From the NCBI RefSeq assembly GCF_009674675.1, contig NZ_WKJC01000001.1:1619031-1683030 (forward strand): a stretch of 64,000 nt of DNA, written 5' to 3'. Both the position numbers and the translations under genes were made by a program. The DNA comes from Kangiella sp. HZ709 (lineage in GTDB: Bacteria > Pseudomonadota > Gammaproteobacteria > Enterobacterales > Kangiellaceae). The first letter of the stretch is position 1. Every line of letters starts with the position of its first letter. Under the pieces are notes generated by a model, which did no database searches, was not told the origin of the DNA, and saw only the letters and a program-made list of their open reading frames with translations. Below, in pieces: positions 34,118-42,835 of this stretch.

Positions 34118-35503
34118 CTAGCTCATCACCATAGGAAGCCAAGTGGCAAGAGAGGGCCAGGCAGCGATTAAAATTAAAACTAAGATTTGAATAATAATAA
34201 AAGGAATAACGCCCCGATAAATATGCTGGGTGGTCACTTCTGGTGGGGCAACTCCGCGTAGATAAAATAGGGCAAAACCAAACGGAGGTGTTAGAAATGA
34301 CGTTTGTAAATTAATCGCAATTAATACCCCTAACCAAATAGGGTCTGCACCCATTAATAATAAAACCGGCCCCACTATAGGCACTATCACAAAAGTAATT
34401 TCGATAAAGTCTAAAATAAAACCGAGTAAGAACATAACGATCATGACGATCAATAGTGCTGTAAAGAGTCCGCCGGGGAGCTGGCTAAAGAAATGATGAA
34501 TCATCTCATCACCACCTAACAAGCGAAAGACTAAAGAAAAAATTGAAGCGCCAATTAAAATCAAAAAGACCATGCTAGTGGTTTTAACAGTGCTGCGCAT
34601 AACATCCTGTAATCGTGAAAGAGAAAATTGCTTGCGGCCAATGGCTAATAAAATTGCGCCTAAAGCGCCAATAGCTGCTGCTTCAGTTGGGGTCGCATAA
34701 CCCTTCAAAATGGAACCTAGTACAGCGACGATGAGTATCAACGGCAAGCTTAAATTTTTAAGCGCAGCGATATAAATTTGGCGAGTGCTTATCGATTCGT
34801 CTTGCTTAATTGCTGGCGCCCGTTCTGGGTGACGCCAAGCAGTGAAAGCCACATAAATCATGTAAGAAATAACCAGTAGCATGCCTGGAATGATTGCGCC
34901 CATAAATAGATCGCCAATAGAGGCTACTTGGTCGGTTTTCAGCCCTTGTCCTTTAGCTTCAGTCATGGCGTTAGCTAGTACATCGCCAAGCAGGACTAAG
35001 ACAATTGAGGGTGGAATAATTTGTCCTAAAGTACCAGAAGCACAAATAACACCAGTGGATAACTCTGGCTGATAACCGCGTTTTAACATAGCGGGTAAGG
35101 ACAATAAGCCCATGGTGACAACTGTAGCGCCGACAATACCAGTGCTGGCAGCGAGCAACATGCCAACTAATGTTACAGCAATGCCCATGCCGCCGCGCAA
35201 CTTACCAAATAAGGTAGCCATCGACTCTAAGAGATTTTCGGCAATTTTAGCCCGCTCTAGCATCAGTCCCATAAAGATAAAGAGTGGAATAGCGATTAAG
35301 GTGCCGCGCTCCATTATTTTGAATAAACGGCCACCTAAGAAATTAAAGCGGGTAGGCTCGATCACTCCTAAGAAAACGCCAAGTGCGGCGAATAGTAATG
35401 AAACCCCGGCTAGACTGATGGCTACTGGGTAGCCAAATAAAAGCACCAAACAAACAGTGGCGAATAATAATAGCGGCAAGATATCAATCAATAGTTCAAA
35501 CAT
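34118..35503 (-). CDS. dctM: TRAP transporter large permease DctM
   Basis: 461-residue inner-membrane subunit with about 12 helices that carries out Na+-coupled transport. Family motifs: LFGYPVAISLAGVSLLFA, GTLIAIPLFIFMG, AASTGIVGATVVTMGLLSLPAMLKRGY, ASGTLGQIIPPSIVLVLLGDV, GYATPTEAAAIGALGA, LQTSFLTPPFGFALFYLRGVAP. The long form (TakM-like) matches the 2-oxo-acid-type binding protein at 31974. Overlaps dctQ by 8 bases. Confidence 0.95.
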   Translation of the reverse strand: MFELLIDILPLLLFATVCLVLLFGYPVAISLAGVSLLFAALGVFLGVIEPTRFNFLGGRLFKIMERGTLIAIPLFIFMGLMLERAKIAENLLESMATLFGKLRGGMGIAVTLVGMLLAASTGIVGATVVTMGLLSLPAMLKRGYQPELSTGVICASGTLGQIIPPSIVLVLLGDVLANAMTEAKGQGLKTDQVASIGDLFMGAIIPGMLLVISYMIYVAFTAWRHPERAPAIKQDESISTRQIYIAALKNLSLPLILIVAVLGSILKGYATPTEAAAIGALGAILLAIGRKQFSLSRLQDVMRSTVKTTSMVFLILIGASIFSLVFRLLGGDEMIHHFFSQLPGGLFTALLIVMIVMFLLGFILDFIEITFVIVPIVGPVLLLMGADPIWLGVLIAINLQTSFLTPPFGFALFYLRGVAPPEVTTQHIYRGVIPFIIIQILVLILIAAWPSLATWLPMVMS

Positions 35504-36080
35504 GACCTTGCTCCTGAATATTAGTTTGGGTGCTAGTATGCGAGCGCTTATGCGGGTTATCGGCTTGGTCTAATAAAAATAATAGGTTCCGTAAGGCATT
35601 GGCAAAACCTTGTATGAAAAGACTTAGCGGCAAAATAAGTAATAAACCCATCAGTACATATAGGAAGGGGATTCCGCCAGGATCATTAGAACCGGTTTTT
35701 AACGCCCAGTTAAAAATGACTGTATGGTAAGAGTAGTAATAGATAAACCAAGACACTGGCGTTAATAGAAATAGAAATCCTAAGATTTCAACCCAAGATT
35801 TTTTTCTAGGGCTAAATTTTTGGTAAAAGACATCAACTCGTACATGCTCATCATGCTTTAATGTATAAGCAGCCCCAAGCATAAAGACGATGGCGTGCAT
35901 ATAAGTTACTGACTCTTTAAGTGAAATGGCACTAAGGTCGAAGCCATGACGCAAAACCAGAACCGTTACAATGGTTAGCACCATAAACAGTGTTAACCAA
36001 GCAATGATTTTGCCAGCCCATTCGATTATCCAATCAATGGTAGTAATAAGCGCTTTAAGAATAAGAAAAAGTGTTTGCAT
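35496..36080 (-). CDS. dctQ: TRAP transporter small permease DctQ
   Basis: 194 residues with four helices; the segment AYTLKHDEHVRVDVFY between helices 2 and 3 is the family signature. Works with DctM and the periplasmic DctP. First gene of the leftward dctQ-dctM-murI operon; its start abuts a 410-base intergenic region that holds the paired DnaA boxes. Confidence 0.93.
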   Translation of the reverse strand: MQTLFLILKALITTIDWIIEWAGKIIAWLTLFMVLTIVTVLVLRHGFDLSAISLKESVTYMHAIVFMLGAAYTLKHDEHVRVDVFYQKFSPRKKSWVEILGFLFLLTPVSWFIYYYSYHTVIFNWALKTGSNDPGGIPFLYVLMGLLLILPLSLFIQGFANALRNLLFLLDQADNPHKRSHTSTQTNIQEQGHV

Positions 36081-36490
36081 TATGATTGTTTAGGAAATGC
36101 ACAAAGAGGCTTTTCCACAGGTTGAAAGTGCACAGGAGCATATTTTGACTTCATAAGGAGCTTTCAGTTGATTTTCTAACCATTTGTTTTTAAAGGCTTT
36201 ATTTGCTATTTAACAAGGCTCCAGGGTGCATTCTTTCCTTCAGACTCCAATTATTAGTAATTTTTTAAATTTTTTATCACAGAGTTATCCACAGAAATTG
36301 TGTCTGTGTGGATAATCCATTGATCATGGACTCCCAAGATACTGAAAAAAGGGTAAATGATCCAATGAATTGCACTATATCGAGAACAAACCACTGAAAA
36401 CATCTTTTGAAACATTTTTGGTGGGGAATAGGGAATTTCTTTAATACTTTTTCGTTATTATTAATAACAGTTAACGAGAAGGATACAACA
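36081..36490. other. 410-base gene-free region with DnaA-box motifs
   Basis: Divergent spacer between dctQ and the serine hydrolase. It contains TTTTCCACA (36111-36119), an AT-rich run (about 36250-36278), and a pair of perfect DnaA boxes in inverted orientation. Near the right end is an inverted repeat GTTATT-N3-AATAAC (about 36453-36467) and then the ribosome site GAGAAGGA for the ATG at 36491. No convincing reading frame. Confidence 0.6.
36285..36315. other. Two consensus DnaA boxes, inverted, 13 bases apart
   Basis: TTATCCACA at 36285-36293 and TGTGGATAA at 36307-36315. Both match the strict consensus. A third, one-mismatch box is at 36111. AT-rich sequence lies immediately upstream. Confidence 0.75.
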
Positions 36491-38149
36491 ATGAAAAGAA
36501 AATTATTATCAATATTGCTAGTCACAACCTTATCTTCGGTTTCGTATGCCGATGGCAGCTTGAGCACAGAATCGTCTGATAAACAAAGTTCAGTAAGTAC
36601 AATCACTAATAACTATAAGCAACTAGATCAATACTTTGAAGTTTTGGCAGAAAAAGAGAGGGTACTTGGATCTTTCGCAATTTATCAAAATGGCAAAAAT
36701 ATTTACAGCAAAAATTATTTAGCGGTAGATGGCAAAGTAAAAGAAGAGGAGCTTGGCCATCGATATAAAATAGGCTCTATAACAAAAACTTTTACTGCAA
36801 CGTTAGTTTTGCAATTAATTGAAGAGGGCAAGCTGACGTTAGATACTAAACTGGCAAAGTTTTTTCCTGAAATAAAAAATGCAGATAAAATTACCATTGA
36901 AATGATGCTCAACCATCATTCAGGGATTTTTAACTATACCAATCATGAAGAGTTTTTAAGTTATTACCAGCAGACTCAGTCAAATAAAGAAATGGTAGAG
37001 AGGATTAAGACTTATGAACCTGTGTTTGAACCTGGTGAGCGTGGTGAATACAGCAACAGCAATTATTTATTGCTAGGTTATATTCTAGAGGTAATTACCG
37101 GCAAAGATTATGGCGTTTTAGTTGCCGAAAAAATAGCGAAACCCTTAAATTTAAAAGCTACCTATTTAGAAGAAAAAACAGAACCTGAAAATAATGAAGT
37201 CTTTTCGTATCAAAAGTCAGGAAGTTTGGTTGCAACAGAGCAATGGAATATGTCTACAGCTGATGCAGCTGGAGCAATAGTATCAACAACGCATGATTTA
37301 AATCTATTTTTTAAAGGTTTGTTTGATGGGAAATTAATCTCTAAAGAATTATTGAATAAAATGATTGAAGTTACAGATACTTATGGTTATGGAATTTTCA
37401 AGAGGACGATTGAGATAGATGATAAAGAGTACGTAGGTTATTGGCATAACGGACGTATTGAAAGGTTCTCTTCAGGTATGATGTACTTTCCGGAGCAAAA
37501 AATTGGTGTAGCCAGCTTATTAAATGCGGATCTGTATGATGGCAGTAAAATTTTTAGAAGTATGACTAACGCTGCATTTGGTAAAGAGATAGCGATTCCT
37601 GAATTTAAAGTTATTAAATTGACTGAAAAAGAATTGCAGCAATATGTTGGAGATTACAGTAGCGATACACACCCTTTAGGGATCAAAGTCATGGTTGAAG
37701 ATAAGCAGTTAAAGGCTCAAGCTGATGGTCAAGGTGCTTTTCCATTGACAGGAATTGATAAGGATAAATTTGAGTTTTCTGCTGCAGGAATTGAAATAGA
37801 GTTTGATCCTAGTAGCAAGCAGTTTGTAATTAAGCAAGGAGGCCGTGCAGACATCTTTGTGGAAAAATCTAAAAAAAGATCTGAGAAAAATTTTAACGTG
37901 CCCGAAGATACTTTGAAATTGTATGTTGGAGTTTATAAATCAGATGATTTTCCTTTAGATATTGAAGTTTTTATAAAGGATGAAAAATTTCAAGCACAAG
38001 CTACAGGTCAGCCTGCTTTTCCGTTAACGGCTGTATCTGAAACAGAGTTTAAGTTTAAATTAGCAGGCATAAGCATAAAATTTGATGCAGAAAAAAATCA
38101 GCTCGCAATAACTCAGCATGGTAATACTAATATCATGACGAAAGAATAA
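36491..38149 (+). CDS. Secreted beta-lactamase-family serine hydrolase with two C-terminal repeats
   Basis: 552 residues from the ATG at 36491 (strong ribosome site GAGAAGGA); an upstream GTG/TTG-type extension lacks support. Signal peptide to SYA|D (20). Catalytic domain about 40-365 with S96-I-T-K99 (nucleophile and base), Y187-S-N and a later WHNGRIERFSS in the KTG position. Class C/D-Ala-D-Ala peptidase fold; peptide or ester substrates are equally possible. Residues 376-458 and 470-552 are two homologous repeats (YVGDYSSDTHPL / YVGVYKSDDFPL; QGAFPLTGIDKDKFEF / QPAFPLTAVSETEFKF), similar to DUF3471-type tails. Confidence 0.88.
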   Translation: MKRKLLSILLVTTLSSVSYADGSLSTESSDKQSSVSTITNNYKQLDQYFEVLAEKERVLGSFAIYQNGKNIYSKNYLAVDGKVKEEELGHRYKIGSITKTFTATLVLQLIEEGKLTLDTKLAKFFPEIKNADKITIEMMLNHHSGIFNYTNHEEFLSYYQQTQSNKEMVERIKTYEPVFEPGERGEYSNSNYLLLGYILEVITGKDYGVLVAEKIAKPLNLKATYLEEKTEPENNEVFSYQKSGSLVATEQWNMSTADAAGAIVSTTHDLNLFFKGLFDGKLISKELLNKMIEVTDTYGYGIFKRTIEIDDKEYVGYWHNGRIERFSSGMMYFPEQKIGVASLLNADLYDGSKIFRSMTNAAFGKEIAIPEFKVIKLTEKELQQYVGDYSSDTHPLGIKVMVEDKQLKAQADGQGAFPLTGIDKDKFEFSAAGIEIEFDPSSKQFVIKQGGRADIFVEKSKKRSEKNFNVPEDTLKLYVGVYKSDDFPLDIEVFIKDEKFQAQATGQPAFPLTAVSETEFKFKLAGISIKFDAEKNQLAITQHGNTNIMTKE

Positions 38150-38169
38150 GCGATAAAAATAATGCAAAA

Positions 38170-38193
38170 AAAGGCCTCTTTATTGAGGCCTTT
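38170..38193. terminator. Bidirectional terminator between the serine hydrolase and DUF2339 genes
   Basis: AAAGGCCTC / GAGGCCTTT stem with a six-base loop, preceded by a run of A, so the best T-tail is on the leftward transcript. Confidence 0.8.
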
Positions 38194-38199
38194 ACTTTC

Positions 38200-41088
38200 C
38201 TACACTTTTTCCTGCTCGCGTTCTTTCTCTGGGGGCAGTGGCACGAAATAACCAATCGCCAACATAATGGTACCAACAATCAAGAAAGATAAAATGCGGG
38301 CTAGCGTACCAGAGTCAGCCATATCAAACATAATGAGTTTGAGTAATATTGCTACTAACAAAGCTGCCCCTGTGAACCAAAAAGTTCGAGATTGTTTAGC
38401 TTTTGCAAAATACATGACAACAATTGCTAATAGTGACCAGATAATCGTTAATGTTAGTAAAAAATTCGGTGACTGCATCAGATCAATTATAGTAAAAGGT
38501 GTTTCTGTATAATGATGATAGCTACGTGCTACTAGCATATTTATACTGATAAACAATGCTGCTGGTAAAACATACTTGATCGGGGGGGATTTAATGGATC
38601 GCACAAGATTATTATCGGGAGCGGAGGTAATCACTTTATATATGAGGGTCATGATAACGATATGACTAATATCAAGCGGATTCAAGATGCTCACAAAGAG
38701 TAAATTTTCAGGATGTATAACACTAAAGGTGCTAACAAGTAGCCATAAACCAACATAGGCCATTAAAATCTTAGAAGAAATATTAAAAGGCATTCTTCCA
38801 ACGTCATCTATTGTAAGCTTTTGACTTTTTAGATGACATAAATACAAGCACGCAGCAGGAATCAGCCCAAACATAATTGGATACCAATCACCATTAACGG
38901 ATAGGTGTCGGGCAAAAGCAGCTATCACCCAGCTGATAATAAATGAAGTGGCGACAATTAGCATGATCAAAAATAATTGATAGAAATTATTATCGATTAA
39001 TTTAAGATTAACAGATACCTGGCAGAAATAATAACCACAAAAAATTGCAATTGGGAACGAGATATAGCCAATATGCATTAAGGGATTTTGATAGGGATCA
39101 TTAACGAATAGAGCAACACTTACTACGGCCACTAGCGGGATAATGGCAAGTGATACATTACTGAGCTGTTGCCAGTTAATGGCACGAGCGGAAAAAAAAT
39201 AAATGCTTGAAAGTGCAGCAACAAAAAGGGTAAAGCCGTTAAGTAGAATAGCAGTCTCGTTGATGCTTTGAAGCTCAAAAAATCCTAGTAGAGCTATAAA
39301 GAAGCTGAAGAATATCAGTAACAGCAAGGAAATTAATGCCGCGTTTTGCTGAATAATATCGCTTTGCTCTCCATCGGCTTTGTGAACAATGACGTTGTGA
39401 TAAAAATAACCAATGGTTAGAGCTGAAACTGTCAGTATTAGCCCACTGAGAAAGCTGGCATTTAGGAATGGATTAACTACTAAATATTGAGAGTAATTTT
39501 CAAAATATAAGACAGTAGATAAAGCAATCAGTACTAGCCCGGCTAACTTAGGAAGCCACTCTTTTTGACGTAGACCGAGCCAAGTCAGGCCCACAGCTTC
39601 TAATGACCATAAGATCGAGGTAATGTCTTGTTCAAACAAATAGAAAACAAAGATGGAAAAGAAAATAACGCCTATCGCGATATAAGAGGTTAATAGATTT
39701 TTACCTTCTGGTTCAGATTTATTCTTAAGATTATAGATAACAAAGCTGGCAATGAAATAACAAATTGACCAACCAAGAGCTGAATAAGTATTGCCATTAA
39801 TAAAATCTCGAACCAAGTAGAGCTGTAATAAAAAACTGATGGTCGGTAAGGCAAACACTAAACTCGTTTGGACAATTGGTTTTTCTGGAGCGTACTTTTT
39901 GCGTAGAAACAGAATGGGAATGCTGAGATAAAGTATAAAGTGGAATAACAGAAAAGGTTCTGTAGTTGAAAAGTATTCCAGCTGGTAAGACTTATAGCCC
40001 CACAAGCTACCGATCACGAAAGTAAAAATAAAACCCAACCAGCATAAATATCGCCATGATTTGAATAGGCTAATAATTAATATTCCAACATTTAGAACAG
40101 CATAGTAACTAAATAGTTTTATGTAAGCATTGCTACCACTAGAGGTGAGAATTGGGGCTAAGAAGCCGCCAAAAACCGCAATGATGGCTAGAGACGGAGA
40201 GTCTTGCTTGATGGCAAGTAGTGCGCCAACTATGGCAATTATTAACAGTAAGGTAAAAGTAACGGGTAGCGGGATTAAAGAATAAAGTCCACTGGCAGCA
40301 TAGCTGGTTAAATACAGGACACCAATACTTAAGCCTTGAATTATTAGTCCATATTGACGATTTTTTTTGGTTAATTTTATTCCCCAAATCAATAAACCGA
40401 CCGAAACTAATGCAACACATATTAGACGCCATTCGATTGGAAAATAATTTTGCTCAGCAGCATATTTTAATAGAAAAGCAACACCAAAGAATAAAACGAT
40501 ACTGGCTACTTTAACAATGGGGTTCCCTTCTGAGAAAAATCTTTTCACAAAGCCAATAACTGCAGGTTGTTCAGCTTGTTTGCTAGGTTTTGTCGGCGCG
40601 GTTTCTTTTTGTTTATTAGGATCTGATTGATGGGACGCGGCACCTAGATTGTTATTCAATTCATTCTCGAAATGAACTGTAGAATTGGTTTTGGGCGTTA
40701 CTTGCTGTGACTTAAGCGGTATTGGTGCTGGTGACCCCTGATCGTAGTCTACAGAAATATCAAAGGAAGCCTCCTTCTCTTCGGTAGGGCTTTCTAGCTC
40801 TGTAACTTTAGAGGGTAACTCTGAATGAAGAGGTTGAGGAATTTGCTCAGGTTGCGTGTTTAGAGGAGGGGTTTGATTAATATCAAATTGGTGCCTTTCA
40901 TAATGTTGACTTAGGGTTTTGAATTGTTTGTCTAAAGTTGAGTGTTTTTTTGACAGTTCTTCATAACGTTGCTTTAACTGAATCAGCATTCCAGTGATAA
41001 AGCCTAACGCGCTGCCGAAAATTGCCCCTGGGATATAGCCTATAGAGGCTCCGATAAAAAGACCAATTAATATAAAAATTATTATCAT
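38200..41088 (-). CDS. DUF2339 family large membrane protein
   Basis: 962 residues. N-terminal hydrophobic stretch (1-38, glycine-rich GASIGYIPGAIFGSALGF), a coiled coil at about 39-75 (LKQRYEELSKKHSTLDKQFKTL), a low-complexity Pro/Gln/Ser linker to about 185, then some 24 hydrophobic helices to the end. VIGFVKRFFSEGNPIVKVASIVLFFGVAFLLKY and WSLEAVGLTWLGLRQKEW are the diagnostic DUF2339 stretches. Function unknown; members are large polytopic proteins, possibly envelope-related. Single gene between two terminators. Confidence 0.9.
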   Translation of the reverse strand: MIIIFILIGLFIGASIGYIPGAIFGSALGFITGMLIQLKQRYEELSKKHSTLDKQFKTLSQHYERHQFDINQTPPLNTQPEQIPQPLHSELPSKVTELESPTEEKEASFDISVDYDQGSPAPIPLKSQQVTPKTNSTVHFENELNNNLGAASHQSDPNKQKETAPTKPSKQAEQPAVIGFVKRFFSEGNPIVKVASIVLFFGVAFLLKYAAEQNYFPIEWRLICVALVSVGLLIWGIKLTKKNRQYGLIIQGLSIGVLYLTSYAASGLYSLIPLPVTFTLLLIIAIVGALLAIKQDSPSLAIIAVFGGFLAPILTSSGSNAYIKLFSYYAVLNVGILIISLFKSWRYLCWLGFIFTFVIGSLWGYKSYQLEYFSTTEPFLLFHFILYLSIPILFLRKKYAPEKPIVQTSLVFALPTISFLLQLYLVRDFINGNTYSALGWSICYFIASFVIYNLKNKSEPEGKNLLTSYIAIGVIFFSIFVFYLFEQDITSILWSLEAVGLTWLGLRQKEWLPKLAGLVLIALSTVLYFENYSQYLVVNPFLNASFLSGLILTVSALTIGYFYHNVIVHKADGEQSDIIQQNAALISLLLLIFFSFFIALLGFFELQSINETAILLNGFTLFVAALSSIYFFSARAINWQQLSNVSLAIIPLVAVVSVALFVNDPYQNPLMHIGYISFPIAIFCGYYFCQVSVNLKLIDNNFYQLFLIMLIVATSFIISWVIAAFARHLSVNGDWYPIMFGLIPAACLYLCHLKSQKLTIDDVGRMPFNISSKILMAYVGLWLLVSTFSVIHPENLLFVSILNPLDISHIVIMTLIYKVITSAPDNNLVRSIKSPPIKYVLPAALFISINMLVARSYHHYTETPFTIIDLMQSPNFLLTLTIIWSLLAIVVMYFAKAKQSRTFWFTGAALLVAILLKLIMFDMADSGTLARILSFLIVGTIMLAIGYFVPLPPEKEREQEKV

Positions 41089-41180
41089 TGTTGTTAATCC
41101 GCTGATTCGTTAAATTAAGAATAAAGCAGAACGCTTAGAATATCTAAAAAAGTTTCACATTGAGCTCTAAAGGTTTTTGC

Positions 41181-42749
41181 TTAAGAGCTACAACTGAGCA
41201 TTGAACAGCCTGCTTTATGGCGTGCCCATTCGGGACGTTTTTGATAATAATCTTGGTATTGAGGCTGTTCAGCGTAAGGGTTGCGCATTATCTCTAGCAG
41301 TATTTCTATTTCCGAGCAATCACCAGCATCGGCTTTATCAATCGCAACTTGCGATAAAAAATTACGTAATAAATATTTTGGGTTAGTTCTATTCATTAAA
41401 GCTATTTTTTCAGCCTCGGTAATTGAGTTTTGTTGCAAGCGAGCGCTATAAGCAAAAAACCATTGATTGCGGGCTTTTAAATAATCATTAGATAGAGACT
41501 GAGGATTATAGTAAGCGGATTCTGTAAGTGAATTAACCGAGTCTAATTGGCCGTCAAACTTTGCTAGTTCCCGATAGAAAATGGTCATATCCGTTTCTGC
41601 CATGGCGAGTAGCTTTTCGAGATCTTTAAACAAGCTGGAATCTTGTTCTGAAACAGTATCAAGCCCAAGCTTATGGGCCATCATGTTTTGCCATTGATCT
41701 TCATAATATTGTGGAAATTGATTTAAAATATCTTCTAAAGGTTTCGTATCTTCTATTAAAGGATAAATGGCTTCTGCGAGTTTGACTAGATTCCAATGAG
41801 CTATATAAGGTTGATTGGCATAACGATAGCGCTTGCCTTGTGCGTCAGTGGTATTCGGCGTCCAGTCGGGATCAAAATTATCTAAGAAACCATAAGGCCC
41901 ATAATCAATGGTTAAACCATGAATAGACATATTGTCGGTATTCATCACGCCATGCACAAAGCCCACTCTTTGCCAGTGCACAATCATATCAGCAGTATTA
42001 TGACAGATTGCACTAAACCAGGTGATATAAGTCTCTTTAGTAATAGAGCCTGATTGCGGTATCAGGTGTGAAAAATAGTTGCGAATAGTAAAGTCAGCGA
42101 GCTGCTTTAAAAGATCCAACTCTTGGTAGGCGGCATGGATTTGGAAATTGCCAAAACGGATAAAGGAAGGCGCCACGCGGCAAACAATAGCGCCAATTTC
42201 TTTTTCTGGATGGCCATCATAAAACATATCGCGGGTAACGCTATCGCCACTGGCCATCAGTGACAAAGCACGAGTCGTTGGGATCCCTAAGTGGTGCATG
42301 GCTTCGCTACATAAGTATTCACGAACTGAAGAGCGTAAAACGGCAAAACCATCACCTGCGCGAGAGTAAGGCGTCGGGCCAGCTCCTTTGAGTTGCAGCT
42401 CTAAAGGTTGGTTATTGACGACTAGATTACCAAGGTTTATGGCGCGCCCATCACCCAGTTGTCCTGCCCAGTTACCAAATTGATGCCCCGCATAGCGCAT
42501 GGCAAAAGGTATTGAATTTTCTGCCAGCTTTGCGCCAGCTAAAATAGCTTGCCATTCTGCTGATAAAGAATTGGAAGTATTGATTTGTAGTAAATCTGCC
42601 ACTTCCTTTGAATAGCTTAATAGCTTAGGAGCTTTTGGTTGCACTGGATGACAATAAGAAAAATTGGCTGCACTAACCTGCCGTATGAAATTTTCTGATT
42701 CTGTATCAGCGGTTAATTCTTTAGTAAATAAGTCAGAAAAAACAGGCAT
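41181..42749 (-). CDS. selO: Protein adenylyltransferase SelO (YdiU)
   Basis: 522-residue pseudokinase-fold enzyme that transfers AMP from ATP to protein Ser/Thr/Tyr. The nucleotide site has FAMRYAGHQFGNWAGQLGDGRA, LQLKGAGPTPYSR, and the flipped kinase loop VHGVMNTDNMSIHGLTIDYGP. The C-terminus ends CSMLSCSS, two cysteines where the family has its conserved redox (or selenocysteine) motif CxxC-like tail, here spaced four residues apart. Cysteine codons, no TGA. Divergent from the BVMO gene. Confidence 0.95.
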   Translation of the reverse strand: MPVFSDLFTKELTADTESENFIRQVSAANFSYCHPVQPKAPKLLSYSKEVADLLQINTSNSLSAEWQAILAGAKLAENSIPFAMRYAGHQFGNWAGQLGDGRAINLGNLVVNNQPLELQLKGAGPTPYSRAGDGFAVLRSSVREYLCSEAMHHLGIPTTRALSLMASGDSVTRDMFYDGHPEKEIGAIVCRVAPSFIRFGNFQIHAAYQELDLLKQLADFTIRNYFSHLIPQSGSITKETYITWFSAICHNTADMIVHWQRVGFVHGVMNTDNMSIHGLTIDYGPYGFLDNFDPDWTPNTTDAQGKRYRYANQPYIAHWNLVKLAEAIYPLIEDTKPLEDILNQFPQYYEDQWQNMMAHKLGLDTVSEQDSSLFKDLEKLLAMAETDMTIFYRELAKFDGQLDSVNSLTESAYYNPQSLSNDYLKARNQWFFAYSARLQQNSITEAEKIALMNRTNPKYLLRNFLSQVAIDKADAGDCSEIEILLEIMRNPYAEQPQYQDYYQKRPEWARHKAGCSMLSCSS

Positions 42750-42835
42750 ATGGCTGGTGATTTATAAAAATTAATCCTAGTATAACCTAAGAAAATCAAT
42801 AAGTAGTGATAGATAATAAAGAGAATGGCAAATCA

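Noticed and set aside
36285-36315. Chromosomal origin oriC
   Set aside because: Two perfect boxes and one near-match are too few, there is no dnaA, dnaN, mnmG, parAB or rpmH nearby, and the flanking genes are accessory. Kept only as a DnaA-box locus.
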